DNA from: Planctomyces sp. SH-PL14
Lineage (GTDB): Bacteria > Planctomycetota > Planctomycetia > Planctomycetales > Planctomycetaceae
NCBI RefSeq assembly: GCF_001610835.1
Contig: NZ_CP011270.1
Span: forward strand, 2,250,001 to 2,314,000
Direction of reading: 5' to 3'
Length of the DNA stretch: 64,000 nucleotides
Below are positions 52,817-61,477 of the stretch, in pieces; position 1 is the first letter of the stretch, and every line of letters begins with the position of its first letter. The notes under the pieces were generated by a model that was given only the letters and a program-made list of their open reading frames with translations, searched no databases and was not told where the DNA came from. The position numbers were made by a program, and so were the translations under genes.

Positions 52817-54694
52817 ATGGGCCAGCGGGAGGGCAGAGCGGGGCGACGCGGACGGTGCGCCCTCGTATGCCTCTGCGTCTTCAGTCTTGCTCTCTCTGCT
52901 TGCCGGTCTCGGTGCACACATAATGGAAACTCACCGTTAGTTGAGTTGCACGAGGCTCCCGCAAACTCTGCCGATTCGGTGTCACCAAGTAAAACGAGCC
53001 TCGTGTCATTTGAGGCGGTGCCGATCGACGAGCCTCTCCGGTTGAGAAACCGCAGAGACCTGGAGTCGTGGGACCTGCCGCTTCAGGAGGCGATCTTCGT
53101 CGCGTTGTCACGTGCCGAAGTGATTCGCCAGAACGGGCAGTTTTTTTCTCCGACCAACACGCTGCTCCGATCGCCCGACGGACTTCCTACGGTCTATGAC
53201 CCGGCGTTGCAGGAGTCCGGTGTTCTGTTCGGACAGCGTGGGGTTGAGGCGGCTCTGTCCGATTTCGACACCCAGTTCACCACGCGGACAGTTTGGGGGA
53301 ACAGCCAGCAGATTCAGAACAATCCGTTCATTGCCGGAGGGCTGCCAGCCGGTGCAACCTTGGATGAAGACGCGGCGCAGTTCCAGGCATCGTTGGACAA
53401 GACGCTTGCAACAGGCGGGCGAATCGGCATCAGCCACAATTGGAACTACTCCGCCAACAACTCCCTCGGACGGCTTCTCCCTTCGGTTTATGAAGGGAAT
53501 CTCCGCGCCGAGTTCCGGCAGCCGCTGCTGGCAGGAGCGGGAACCGAGTTCACGCGGATTGCGGGCCCCATCTCGGACAACATCCAGGGGGTGACGGGGG
53601 TCCAGCAGGGGGTCCTCATCGCCCGGATCAGCGGCAACATCACCGTCACCGAATTTGAGAGCAACGTCGCCAGTTTTCTGCGGGACGTCGAGCGGCAGTA
53701 TTGGCAGCTCCATCTCGCATATCGGACGATCGAAAGCGAGCTGGCGGGACTGCGGACTGCTCGCGAGATCTACGAGGTAGTGCAGGGCCGTGTTGGCGCC
53801 CAGGCTCCGGGCGGTGGAGCGGGACGGCTCGTCGAAGCCAGAGAAGGTGTTCTGCAATCAGAAAAACGCTCTCTGCAGGCTCTGGACGATCTTTATGCCG
53901 CGGAAGGTCAGCTCCGGCTGCTGATGGGACTGTCGGTCAATGACGGGTGCTTCATTCGGCCGAGCGATACCCCAGTCACGGCCGAGATCGCCCTCGACTG
54001 GGACTGCTCGCTCGGTGAGGCATTGGCACGCCGGCCGGAACTGCGTCGTCAGAAACTGGTTGTCGGAAGCGAGGAGCTTCAACTCATCGCGGCTGAGAAC
54101 CTCCTCCGTCCCCGGCTCGATCTCGTGGCTAGCCAACAGCTCAACGGGTTTGGGGACGACCTACTCGGGTCGGGCGAGGTCCCCGGCACGACCCGAGCGC
54201 TCGGAAGCGCCTACGGCCGCCTGTTTGGTTTGGAGGAGAGATCTTGGACCGCGGGCTTCGAGTATTCCCAGGTCATCGGACGTCGGTATGCCATCACTCA
54301 GGTGAGAAACCATGAGCTCCGCCTGGCCAAGGCCCAGGCCATCCTCCGGACGCAGGAGACGGAGATCAGCCACGAGCTGGCGGCGGCGTTTCGAGAGGTC
54401 GATCGGACTTGGCTCTCGCTCCGCAGCGAGACGGCGCTGCTGGATAATGCGCGGCTCCGCGTGGAAGTGGCCCGCCAGGAATACCTCGCCAATCGGGACG
54501 GGACCGCATTCCTGTCGCTCGAAGCGCTGAATCGTGCGGTGGAAACCCTCGCCAGGGCGGAGTCAGACATGGCGAAGGCCGAAGTCGACTACACGCTCTC
54601 GTTGACTGAAATCGAGTACCGCTGCGGACGGCTCCTGCAGTTCAACAACGTGAATCTCCAGGAAGATCTTCGGGCTGCCTGTCCTCCGCCGTGA
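52817..54694 (+). CDS. TolC-like outer-membrane efflux lipoprotein
   Basis: Up to 625 residues. A signal peptide ends in the lipobox LALSAC (Cys29). The mature protein has the two long helical OEP halves: SVAS-type first repeat around FESNVASFLRDVERQYWQLH and second around EISHELAAAFREVDRTWLSL, each followed by beta-strand-rich segments, as in TolC/OprM. LREVLARRPELRRQKLVVGS-like text (EALARRPELRRQKLV) is a family hallmark. It lies 134 bases after the M50 fusion on the same strand and is the obvious outer-membrane channel for the cluster. No clear ribosome-binding site precedes the ATG, so the start is uncertain. Confidence 0.88.
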   Translation: MGQREGRAGRRGRCALVCLCVFSLALSACRSRCTHNGNSPLVELHEAPANSADSVSPSKTSLVSFEAVPIDEPLRLRNRRDLESWDLPLQEAIFVALSRAEVIRQNGQFFSPTNTLLRSPDGLPTVYDPALQESGVLFGQRGVEAALSDFDTQFTTRTVWGNSQQIQNNPFIAGGLPAGATLDEDAAQFQASLDKTLATGGRIGISHNWNYSANNSLGRLLPSVYEGNLRAEFRQPLLAGAGTEFTRIAGPISDNIQGVTGVQQGVLIARISGNITVTEFESNVASFLRDVERQYWQLHLAYRTIESELAGLRTAREIYEVVQGRVGAQAPGGGAGRLVEAREGVLQSEKRSLQALDDLYAAEGQLRLLMGLSVNDGCFIRPSDTPVTAEIALDWDCSLGEALARRPELRRQKLVVGSEELQLIAAENLLRPRLDLVASQQLNGFGDDLLGSGEVPGTTRALGSAYGRLFGLEERSWTAGFEYSQVIGRRYAITQVRNHELRLAKAQAILRTQETEISHELAAAFREVDRTWLSLRSETALLDNARLRVEVARQEYLANRDGTAFLSLEALNRAVETLARAESDMAKAEVDYTLSLTEIEYRCGRLLQFNNVNLQEDLRAACPPP

Positions 54695-54767
54695 GTCCAC
54701 TCAACACGACGTCGGTTGGTCACGAACTGAAGCCCCCCTGTTAATCAGAATCCTGAAGGCATCCGCC

Positions 54768-56117
54768 ATGCAACCGCAAATCCTTCTCGGCCTCGGGGCC
54801 GGACACTGCGGCCTGAATGTCCTGCTGGAGATTCTGAACCATCAGCCCCAGACCCGCCTAACGCTGGAGCAGTCTCCGCTCCTCCCCTGGCAGGCGATCC
54901 CCGGCCGGCCCGGGATCCGGGAGCGGTTTGCACGATGGCGGAAGAAGCCCGCCGCCGAGCGGATTGGTGATGTCGCGACCTTCTATCTTCCGTACCTTCG
55001 CGAGGCGATCGCGTTAGAGCCCAACCTCCGGGCCGTCTGTCTCCGCCGCCCCAAGGAGGAGATCGTGGCCGCCTATCTCCGCCATCTTGATCAGCCAGGC
55101 CGTCCGCGCCTCAACCACTGGTCGCGTTCTCCGGAGGTGGGGTGGACGCAGGACCTCGTCTGGACTCCCACCTTCCCGAAGTACGATGAGCCGGACCGCC
55201 AAGCCGCCCTCGAGCAGTACTGGGAGGACTACTATACGCAGGCGGACGAGCTGGCGAATCGCCATCCGGACAACGTCCTGCTCCTCGACACGGCGGAACT
55301 GGCCGAGCCTGCCGGTGTCCGGAGGCTTCTCCAGTTTGTCGGGATCCCGGAGGCGCAGCAGGTGGTCGTGCAGGCCCGTCCCCCAATTCGCTCTGCGGTC
55401 CGTACGGACGAGGCCGTTGCCGATGCTGATCCGCTCTCGCCGCGGCGGTGCGTCATCCTGGTCCCCAATTCGGGGTCGATCCATCCGGAGTGCGACCAGT
55501 CGCTACGGCAGCTTGAAGCCCGCGGATACGAGGTTCGGCGCGTCTCGGGTTACGCAGCCATCGACCAGGGACGAAACCAGATCGCGACCGATGCCCTCCG
55601 CGATGGCTTTGAGGAGACGTTCTGGATCGACTCGGATATCGGGTTCTCCCCGGAGAGCGTCGAGCGGATCCGGCAGCACGGCCTCCCGATCTGCTGCGGC
55701 ATCTATCCGCAGAAGGGGAAGCGGGCCCTGGCGTGCCACGTCCGCCCCGGGACGACGAAGATCCAGTTCGGAAAGACTGGTGGGCTGATTGAGATCCTCT
55801 ATGCCGGGACCGGATTTCTGCATGTCCGACGGCAGGTCTATCTCGACGTCGCGCAGAAGCTGCGGCTCCCGACCTGCAATGAACGATTCGACCGGCCGAC
55901 CTTCCCGTTCTTTCTGCCGATGGTGAAGCCGATCGAAGATGGGCACTGGTATCTGGCCGAGGACTACGCCTTCTGCGAGCGTGCCCGGCAGTGTGGACAC
56001 ATCGTCCAGGCCGACACCGGCGTCCGCCTGTGGCATCTTGGCCACTACCGTTACAGCTGGGAGGACGCCGGGAGGGAAACACCGCGGTTTGAGGATTTCA
56101 CGCTCAACCTGAACTGA
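54768..56117 (+). CDS. Sulfotransferase-like / glycosyltransferase-like fusion
   Basis: A 449-residue protein that seems to join two domains. The N-terminal ~200 residues resemble a sulfotransferase: GLGAGHCGLNVLLEILNHQP at the position of the PAPS-binding loop and LRAVCLRRPKEEIVAAYLRH at the 3'-phosphate loop, though the P-loop is not canonical. Residues ~225-445 look like a GT-A type glycosyltransferase (RRCVILVPNSGSIHPECDQS, FWIDSDIGFSPES with a DxD, and YLAEDYAFCERARQCG). The two halves might modify and extend one glycan or glycoprotein. It is 73 bases after the TolC-like gene and may belong to the same operon, perhaps modifying the exported cargo. Domain calls are by eye. Confidence 0.7.
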   Translation: MQPQILLGLGAGHCGLNVLLEILNHQPQTRLTLEQSPLLPWQAIPGRPGIRERFARWRKKPAAERIGDVATFYLPYLREAIALEPNLRAVCLRRPKEEIVAAYLRHLDQPGRPRLNHWSRSPEVGWTQDLVWTPTFPKYDEPDRQAALEQYWEDYYTQADELANRHPDNVLLLDTAELAEPAGVRRLLQFVGIPEAQQVVVQARPPIRSAVRTDEAVADADPLSPRRCVILVPNSGSIHPECDQSLRQLEARGYEVRRVSGYAAIDQGRNQIATDALRDGFEETFWIDSDIGFSPESVERIRQHGLPICCGIYPQKGKRALACHVRPGTTKIQFGKTGGLIEILYAGTGFLHVRRQVYLDVAQKLRLPTCNERFDRPTFPFFLPMVKPIEDGHWYLAEDYAFCERARQCGHIVQADTGVRLWHLGHYRYSWEDAGRETPRFEDFTLNLN

Positions 56118-56322
56118 CGCCGGAGTCCCGCTGGATCGGAGGGCGGTGGAGCGATGGGAGCTGTGCCGGACGGCGGAGTCTTTGTACGAAGAGGGGGATA
56201 CGAAAAGTGCTCCCTTGATAGTCAGCAGACGTTCATGGAAGCGTGAGGGCACAGAGCGCGAGCCCAATTGTACCTACCGGGGGCACTGCAACGCCTCTTG
56301 CCAAGGCACGCCGCTGCCGGCA
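56118..56322. other. Non-coding stretch after the fusion gene
   Basis: No gene, terminator or known repeat can be identified with confidence. It is the start of a ~1.3-kb gene-poor stretch leading into the IS cluster. Confidence 0.4.
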
Positions 56323-56556
56323 TCACAGCTGGGACCGGAGCAACAGATCCTTCCCATCTACTGGTGCTCGAACCAGCAGTGCCCATTTTACTTCGGGCGT
56401 CCAATCACTGCTGGCCCAACGATGCCAGCGGCGGCACCCGGCGTTGTAGTGGAGTCCACGGGAGACGCCGGACTTGGCGGCGGCAATCCGGACGATGCCG
56501 TAGGTCCGGTAGGCGGTGAGGAAGGCTTGTTGCTTTGTTGTGAGGGGTTTGGGCAT
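56323..56556 (-). pseudogene. Possible remnant of a small helix-turn-helix (terminase-small-subunit-like) protein
   Basis: The first ~40 residues (PLTTKQQAFLTAYRTYGIV, RIAAAKSGVSRGLHYN) resemble the DNA-binding helix-turn-helix of phage terminase small subunit-like proteins, which have AA..AGVSR..HY at this place. The remaining ~37 residues do not continue the family, so a frameshift or truncation after LHYN is likely. No ribosome-binding site is seen. It may equally be a chance frame; the surrounding stretch to 57272 holds no other gene. Confidence 0.35.
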
Positions 56557-56940
56557 GGGCGTCGTACCGAGGAGGGGACGCCGGTCTATCGGCACGACGA
56601 CGGTTCCACGCGCCCGGGCCGCCAAAAGTCGCCCCATGGTCAGATGGGCTGTCCACGGACCAGGGTGAGGGCCATTGTTGCCCCCCGTTAACCGGCACGC
56701 GGGGGCGTGCGTTCGGCGCGGCGCAGAGGACGCACCGCGAGCGGGAGCCACCGTCGCGGCTCGGCCGGAGCCTCGCCCTCCCATGGAAGCGAGAGCTTCT
56801 TTCGTCACTGACGGGACTCGTTCCGAATTTGCGCCGTGTTACCCCCCCCCCCGTTGAAACGGTGGGCTATTTCCTTCCGTCCCTTGCGGGACTGAGGACA
56901 TCGAACGTTGAGACCGAAGCGCGAGCGGGGCGGAATGAGC

Positions 56941-57020
56941 CTCACGAGGAGGCGCGGAGAACGCGGAGGAAACTGCAGGAGGCGTGTCTCTTCTCCGCGG
57001 CCTCCGCGTCTCCGCGTGAG
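56941..57020. repeat. Palindromic GAG-rich intergenic element 2
   Basis: 28-base arms (56941-56968, CTCACGAGGAGGCGCGGAG...; and 56993-57020, ...CTCCGCGTCTCCGCGTGAG) match at 24 of 28 positions around a 24-base centre. The inner half (AGGCGCGGAGAACGCGGAG) resembles that of element 1 at 41919. The downstream 57021-57272 contains further short GGCC-rich palindromes and no gene. Confidence 0.75.
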
Positions 57021-57272
57021 CATTTCCTTCATTCGAGTTCGGAACCGAATGGTTGGCCCGTTCGGCCGTCCTTCTGTTTCATCGGCCCACACCAAGGCCG
57101 GTGGCCCTGGCTGGAAGAACGGATGGGCCTTTGGGCCGGAATGCCCTATGTCCGTCGTCGGCCGGGTGCCACTTCTATGAAAGGCTGCTGCTCGTCAAGT
57201 CGGAATCGGTCGGAAGGTGGATCGCTGCGGGAAGCCCAGTCTTCTATCCGAGCCTCGGTGCGGCCCACCTAG

Positions 57273-58663
57273 TACTACAGCTGTAGTTCACCGGGGTGGC
57301 GGGTCATGCCCCCGAGACCGGTAATGGCACGCTTTCGCGGTCTGTTGGTGTCGACGCCGCCAGTCAGGCCAATCCAACACGCGTTGCGGCGCCATCACTG
57401 TGGCGAGGAGCAGCCGGGTCAGCAGGCTGCGAACTTCCGGGACCGTCACCGGAATCAGGTCCTCCTCTTTTTGGGGGCCACGGCCTGCACGCGATGGCGG
57501 ATCACCGCCAGCGTCGCATGCGCCAGCATCGACAACGTGATGTGGCGATACCAGCCGGGCCAGGACCGGACCTCGTAGTCGTCCAGCCCCGTTTCCCGCT
57601 TCGCCTGCTCGAAGCACTCTTCGATGGCCCACCGGCTGCCGGCGATCTGGACCAGTTTCTTCAGAGGCGTTCCCTTCGGAGCGTGGGTGAAATAGTGAGC
57701 GATCTCGTCAGGATCGCTGATCGAACGACGCACCAGCCAGCCCCGCCCGAACCCCTCCTCATGGGGGCTGGGCCAAGAGACGAACGCCCAGTCATAAAGC
57801 CGCTCCCCCTTCGTACCGGGCCCGCACGACAGACGCTTCCAGTCTCGGGAGGGGATCCCCGCCAGATGCTGGTCGACGCGCACCCGCTTTCCCTTCAGGA
57901 ACAGGTGGATCTGGGACGAGACTGCGACGACATAGCCCAGCCCCCGCTCTTCGCACAGCCTGCGCAAAGCATGGTCCGAGCCGGAGACCTCGTCCGCCGT
58001 CACCCACTGGGCCAGGATCCCTGCCTCGAGCGCTCGTTTGAGCATCTGCCGGGCCAGCTCCGGCTTTGTGGCAAAAGTCACGGACTCCGGCACCTTGGCC
58101 ACCCGTCGCCGAGTGGGGTCTTCGGCCCACTCCTGCGGAAGGTACAAGGCACGATCGATCAAAGCGTGTCCGGCGGTGGCGCGGTACCCCAAGAAGACCC
58201 CCACTTGGCAGTTCTCAATCCTCCCCGCCGTTCCGCTGTATTGTCGCTTCACCCCGACAGACTTGTCTCCCTTCTTGAGGAACCCCGTCTCGTCAACGAT
58301 CAGGATGCCATCCGCTGTCCCCAGCTGTTCAGACACATAGCCCCGGAGATCGATTCGGACCTCATCAGCATCCCAATCAGCCCGCCCCAGGAAGTGCTGC
58401 AGATTAACGGGTGTTGGTTCCCCCAGTTCCTCCGCCAGTTGCCAGCCGTTCTTCCGCTCGATCCGACTGATCAGCCCCTGCAAGTAGCGCGTCGCCCGTC
58501 GACGCAGCTCGGAGCGGGAAAAGCGTGGCCCGATCCGCTTTCCGACCGCCTCGACTTCAACCATCCACTCCCGAACATCTTCTGTTGTCGGCATCCTTGC
58601 CTCCTGGGTTGGACAGGAAGACTCTATAAACACCTCGCATTTCTCTCAAATACAGCTGTAGTA
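57273..58663 (-). mobile_element. IS701-family insertion sequence
   Basis: A 1391-bp element with short inverted ends TACTACAGCTGTAGTT (57273-57288) and its near-complement AAATACAGCTGTAGTA (58648-58663). Flanking bases are CTAG on the left and CCAG on the right; IS701 elements usually duplicate a 4-bp YTAG target, so the duplication is imperfect or decayed. It carries one intact transposase. Confidence 0.85.
57455..58594 (-). CDS. IS701-family transposase
   Basis: A 379-residue DDE transposase that appears intact. The catalytic acids are in ILIVDETGFLKKGDKSVGV, AQWVTADEVSGSD and SRWAIEECFEQAKRETGLDD. YSGTAGRIENCQVGVFLGY and AYRA-like spacing are typical of IS701. The ATG at 58594 has AGGAGG five bases upstream and is preferred to the earlier in-frame start at 58633. 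The frame fills most of the element, so the copy could be active. Confidence 0.93.
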   Translation of the reverse strand: MPTTEDVREWMVEVEAVGKRIGPRFSRSELRRRATRYLQGLISRIERKNGWQLAEELGEPTPVNLQHFLGRADWDADEVRIDLRGYVSEQLGTADGILIVDETGFLKKGDKSVGVKRQYSGTAGRIENCQVGVFLGYRATAGHALIDRALYLPQEWAEDPTRRRVAKVPESVTFATKPELARQMLKRALEAGILAQWVTADEVSGSDHALRRLCEERGLGYVVAVSSQIHLFLKGKRVRVDQHLAGIPSRDWKRLSCGPGTKGERLYDWAFVSWPSPHEEGFGRGWLVRRSISDPDEIAHYFTHAPKGTPLKKLVQIAGSRWAIEECFEQAKRETGLDDYEVRSWPGWYRHITLSMLAHATLAVIRHRVQAVAPKKRRT

Positions 58664-58687
58664 CCAGAGCGTTTTCACAATTCGTGT

Positions 58688-59286
58688 TCAGTAGCCGCAG
58701 TGTTGGATGTAGTTCTGGCATTCGGACGGGGAGAAGCGGTCGAGGGCTTCTGCCAACGTCGCGCACAGCGTCTCGAACGTCTTGGACGCCGCTTTGCGGA
58801 GCAGCGTTTTGAGCTTCGAGTACGCGTTCTCGATGGGGTTCAGGTCCGGTGAGTATGGCGGGAGATACAGCAGCTTCGCTCCCGTCTGATGGACCAGTCT
58901 CTCGATCCGTTCATCCTTGTGAGGAGCGACATTGTCCAGGATGACGCATTCCCCCCGCTTGAGCGTCGGAGCCAGGGACTGCTCGACCCACACGGCAAAG
59001 GCATCTCTCGTCATCGCTCCCTCCAGGACGAGCGGAGCGGAGAGTCCAGTGGTCCGGAGGGCGCACAGAAACGTGAACGTCTTCCAGTGACTGAGCGGCT
59101 GATGGTCGACGACACGCTGCGAAGTCTCTCCCCACCCATACATCCGCAACAGGCCCGTCTGGACGGCCGTCTCGTCCAGGAACACCAGCCGCTCGGCCGG
59201 AATCCGCTTCCGCAACAGAATGTCCCACCAACGACGACGCTGCCGAACATCCGGCCGCAATTGCTCAGCGGCGTACAGGCCTTCTT
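58688..59286 (-). pseudogene. IS630-family transposase, 5'-truncated
   Basis: About 190 residues of the C-terminal DDE half of an IS630 transposase: first Asp in RLVFLDETAVQTGLLRM, second in CVILDNVAPHKDERIERLV and Glu in YLPPYSPDLNPIENAYSKLK. The frame can be followed upstream through LYAAEQLRPDVRQRRRWW to about 59286, where similarity ends and an aldo/keto reductase fragment begins on the other strand. The N-terminal helix-turn-helix part is gone. It cannot transpose by itself. Confidence 0.87.
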
Positions 59287-59559
59287 TTCCAGAACGCCGT
59301 GTTGATGTCCATCGCCCAAAAGCACGGCAAAAGTGTTGCCCAGGTCATCCTGCGGTGGCTGATTCAACGCTGCATCGTCGCGATTCCCAAGTCCGTGCGC
59401 AAAGAGCGGATCGCCGAGAACTTTCAGATCTTCGACTTCCAGCTCGACGGGGATGATCTCCAGGACATTGTTGGTCTGGAGACCGGGAAGAGCGCTATCT
59501 TCGATCACCGCGATCCAAAGATGGCAAAGTGGCTCGGGGCGGCCCAGCGGAACACCTAG
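59287..59559 (+). pseudogene. Aldo/keto reductase, C-terminal fragment
   Basis: The last ~90 residues of an aldo/keto reductase of the 2,5-diketogluconate reductase type. Family text is clear: SIAQKHGKSVAQVILRWLIQ, then RCIVAIPKSVRKERIAEN, the NADPH-binding end, and FDHRDPKMAKWL. The catalytic Asp, Tyr, Lys and His all lie upstream and are missing. The 5' part was replaced at about 59286 by the IS630 remnant, so this is a deletion or insertion scar. Confidence 0.85.
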
Positions 59560-59638
59560 GCTCTTTCAGGAAACGAAAGTCGCAGGATGCGGGACGAACG
59601 GCTGACTTCCGTCGCGTCCCGTGCTGCGGAGACGTCGC

Positions 59639-60003
59639 TCAGCCCGGCTTCGCCGCCTTGGCCGCCTGCTCGGTGACATCCAGACGCGCTTTCTTGCGAT
59701 CGGGGGCATTGACAGCCGATCCATCAGCCCGGAACTCGAAGACCTCGTCTTTTTCAGGACTGTATGCGGGCCATTCCGGCAGCCCCTTCCCGTTGGGACT
59801 TCCCGTCTTGGCGAAGTTCGCCCAATAGGTGTTCATCATCTTGGCCATCTCTTGATCCGAAGCAGCCACGTTCGATCGACCTCGACCGAACGGTGTCCCG
59901 AAGACGTAGGGAATTTCGGACGCGTGCGCCGCGCCGTAACGCATCCATTCTCGCATCGGAGGTGAGACGTAGGAGAACAGGTAGAGGTAGGCCGGAGTGC
60001 CAG
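59639..60003 (-). pseudogene. Type B carboxylesterase, C-terminal fragment
   Basis: About 120 residues of the C-terminus of a COesterase (type B carboxylesterase). [12 protein letters not shown], then [16 protein letters not shown] (the catalytic His is normally in the GAxH segment) and [27 protein letters not shown] are standard blocks. The N-terminal two thirds, including the nucleophile elbow, are cut off exactly at the left end of the adjacent IS4-type element (60004). Confidence 0.85.
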
Positions 60004-61474
60004 CCCTTTGAAGGTGCATCCTCCTTCATGGTAAACCGGTGTCATGTCGAGACATGCACAGGATTTCCAGGGAGGAGGCGACCATGGTTGGTCAATCGGT
60101 CCTCGACCGCTTCATTCAGCAGGCTCCGCTTTGTGTTATGGCCCGGGCGACGCTTGAGAAAGTCTTCGCCCCGCAAAGATTGGATGCCCTGTTTCAACGG
60201 ACGGCTGTCCGACAGTACGAACGGGAGCTTCTGTTCTCGACCGTCGTCGATCTCATGAGCCTGGTCGTCTGTCGCGTCACACCGTCCGTTCATCGGGCCT
60301 ATCAGCAGAAGAAGGCCCAGATTCCCGTCTCCATCCGGGCTCTCTACGACAAACTGGGGCATATCGAACCGGCCACGTCCCGAGAACTGGTGCGGCAGAC
60401 CGCCTCTGAGATGGCCGAGCTGATCCGGACGCTGCCGGCGATGGCGGCTCCCCTCCTTCCCGGATACCGGGTCAAGATTCTCGACGGCAACCACCTAGAG
60501 GGAACAGAGCATCGGCTCAAGCCGCTGCGAACTCAAGGAGGCGGAGCCTTGCCCGGCCAGTGCGTCGTCCTGCTCGATCCCCAGCTCCGCATGATCCTGG
60601 ACGTGATTCCTGACCTGGATGCCTACACCCAGGAGTGTCGTCTCTGCCTGCCGCTGTTGGAGGGGATCGAACCCAAGGATGTGGTGATCGACGATCGGAA
60701 CTTCTGTACGAGCGAACTCCTGTTCGGTCTGGCCCGACACGCCGCGTTCTTCATCACCCGGCAGCATCGGGGCCGGCTGCGATGGGAGGTTACCGGGAAA
60801 GCCAAATCGCTCGGCCGGGGCGATTCCGGCCGCCTGACGGAAGAGCCTGTCCGCCTGACGGATCCCACAACCGGTGAGGTCCTGCCGGTCCGCAGAATCA
60901 CCATCGAGTTGGACGAACCAACCCGGGATCACGACTCCACGCTCCACTTGCTGACGAACCTGCCCGCCAGTGAGGTCACCGCAGCACAGGTCGCTGAGCT
61001 GTATCGGGAGCGATGGACGATCGAGACAGCCTTCCAGGAACTGACGACACACCTGAGGTGTGAACTCAACACCCTTGGCTATCCGCCTGCGGCCCTCTTC
61101 GGCTTCTGCACGGCGGTTGCGTGCTACAACGTCCTGGCGGTCGTGCAGGCCGCTCTGGCTTCTGCTCATGGCCAGGAGTTCGTTGACGAGCAGTTCTCGC
61201 ACTGGCGGATGTCGGATGAGCTCAGCCGCACCTACGTCGGGATGATGATCGCGATTCCGGCGGATCAATGGGAACAGTATGGAACTCTTCCCACCGAAGC
61301 TCTCAGCCGGCAGCTCCACGTCTGGGCCCAGAGCGTCGATGTCATCCGATATCGCAAATCGATTCGTGGTCCCAAGACACGCACCAAACGTCCAGCCGCG
61401 AGGGCTCAGCACTTCTCGACCGACAGGCTTCTCAAGCAGCGGAGATCCAACACGGGATAGCCACCTTCAAAAGG
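60004..61474 (+). mobile_element. IS4-type insertion sequence 1
   Basis: A ~1471-bp element bounded by CCCTTTGAAGGTG (60004-60016) and CACCTTCAAAAGG (61462-61474), inverted repeats matching 12 of 13. No clear target duplication is seen (left flank GAGTGCCAG, right flank TTACCCCCTT), so one border may have been lost. It truncates the carboxylesterase gene and stands directly left of a related element. Confidence 0.8.
60084..61460 (+). CDS. IS4-type DDE transposase 1
   Basis: A 458-residue DDE_Tnp_1 transposase. The first Asp is in VKILDGNHLEGTEHRLKPLR, the second in DVVIDDRNFCTSELLFGLAR, and the Glu in YRERWTIETAFQELTTHLRC, giving the Y-(2)-R-(3)-E signature of IS4. AGGGAGGAGG lies 5 bases upstream of the ATG at 60084, which is therefore preferred to the upstream start. 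The frame is intact. It is clearly related to the transposase immediately downstream (same three motifs, same length). Confidence 0.93.
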   Translation: MVGQSVLDRFIQQAPLCVMARATLEKVFAPQRLDALFQRTAVRQYERELLFSTVVDLMSLVVCRVTPSVHRAYQQKKAQIPVSIRALYDKLGHIEPATSRELVRQTASEMAELIRTLPAMAAPLLPGYRVKILDGNHLEGTEHRLKPLRTQGGGALPGQCVVLLDPQLRMILDVIPDLDAYTQECRLCLPLLEGIEPKDVVIDDRNFCTSELLFGLARHAAFFITRQHRGRLRWEVTGKAKSLGRGDSGRLTEEPVRLTDPTTGEVLPVRRITIELDEPTRDHDSTLHLLTNLPASEVTAAQVAELYRERWTIETAFQELTTHLRCELNTLGYPPAALFGFCTAVACYNVLAVVQAALASAHGQEFVDEQFSHWRMSDELSRTYVGMMIAIPADQWEQYGTLPTEALSRQLHVWAQSVDVIRYRKSIRGPKTRTKRPAARAQHFSTDRLLKQRRSNTG

Positions 61475-61477
61475 TTA

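Noticed and set aside
59011-59508. Minus-strand frame spanning the IS630 remnant and the aldo/keto reductase fragment
   Set aside because: It is out of frame with both recognisable pieces and crosses their junction; a chance frame.
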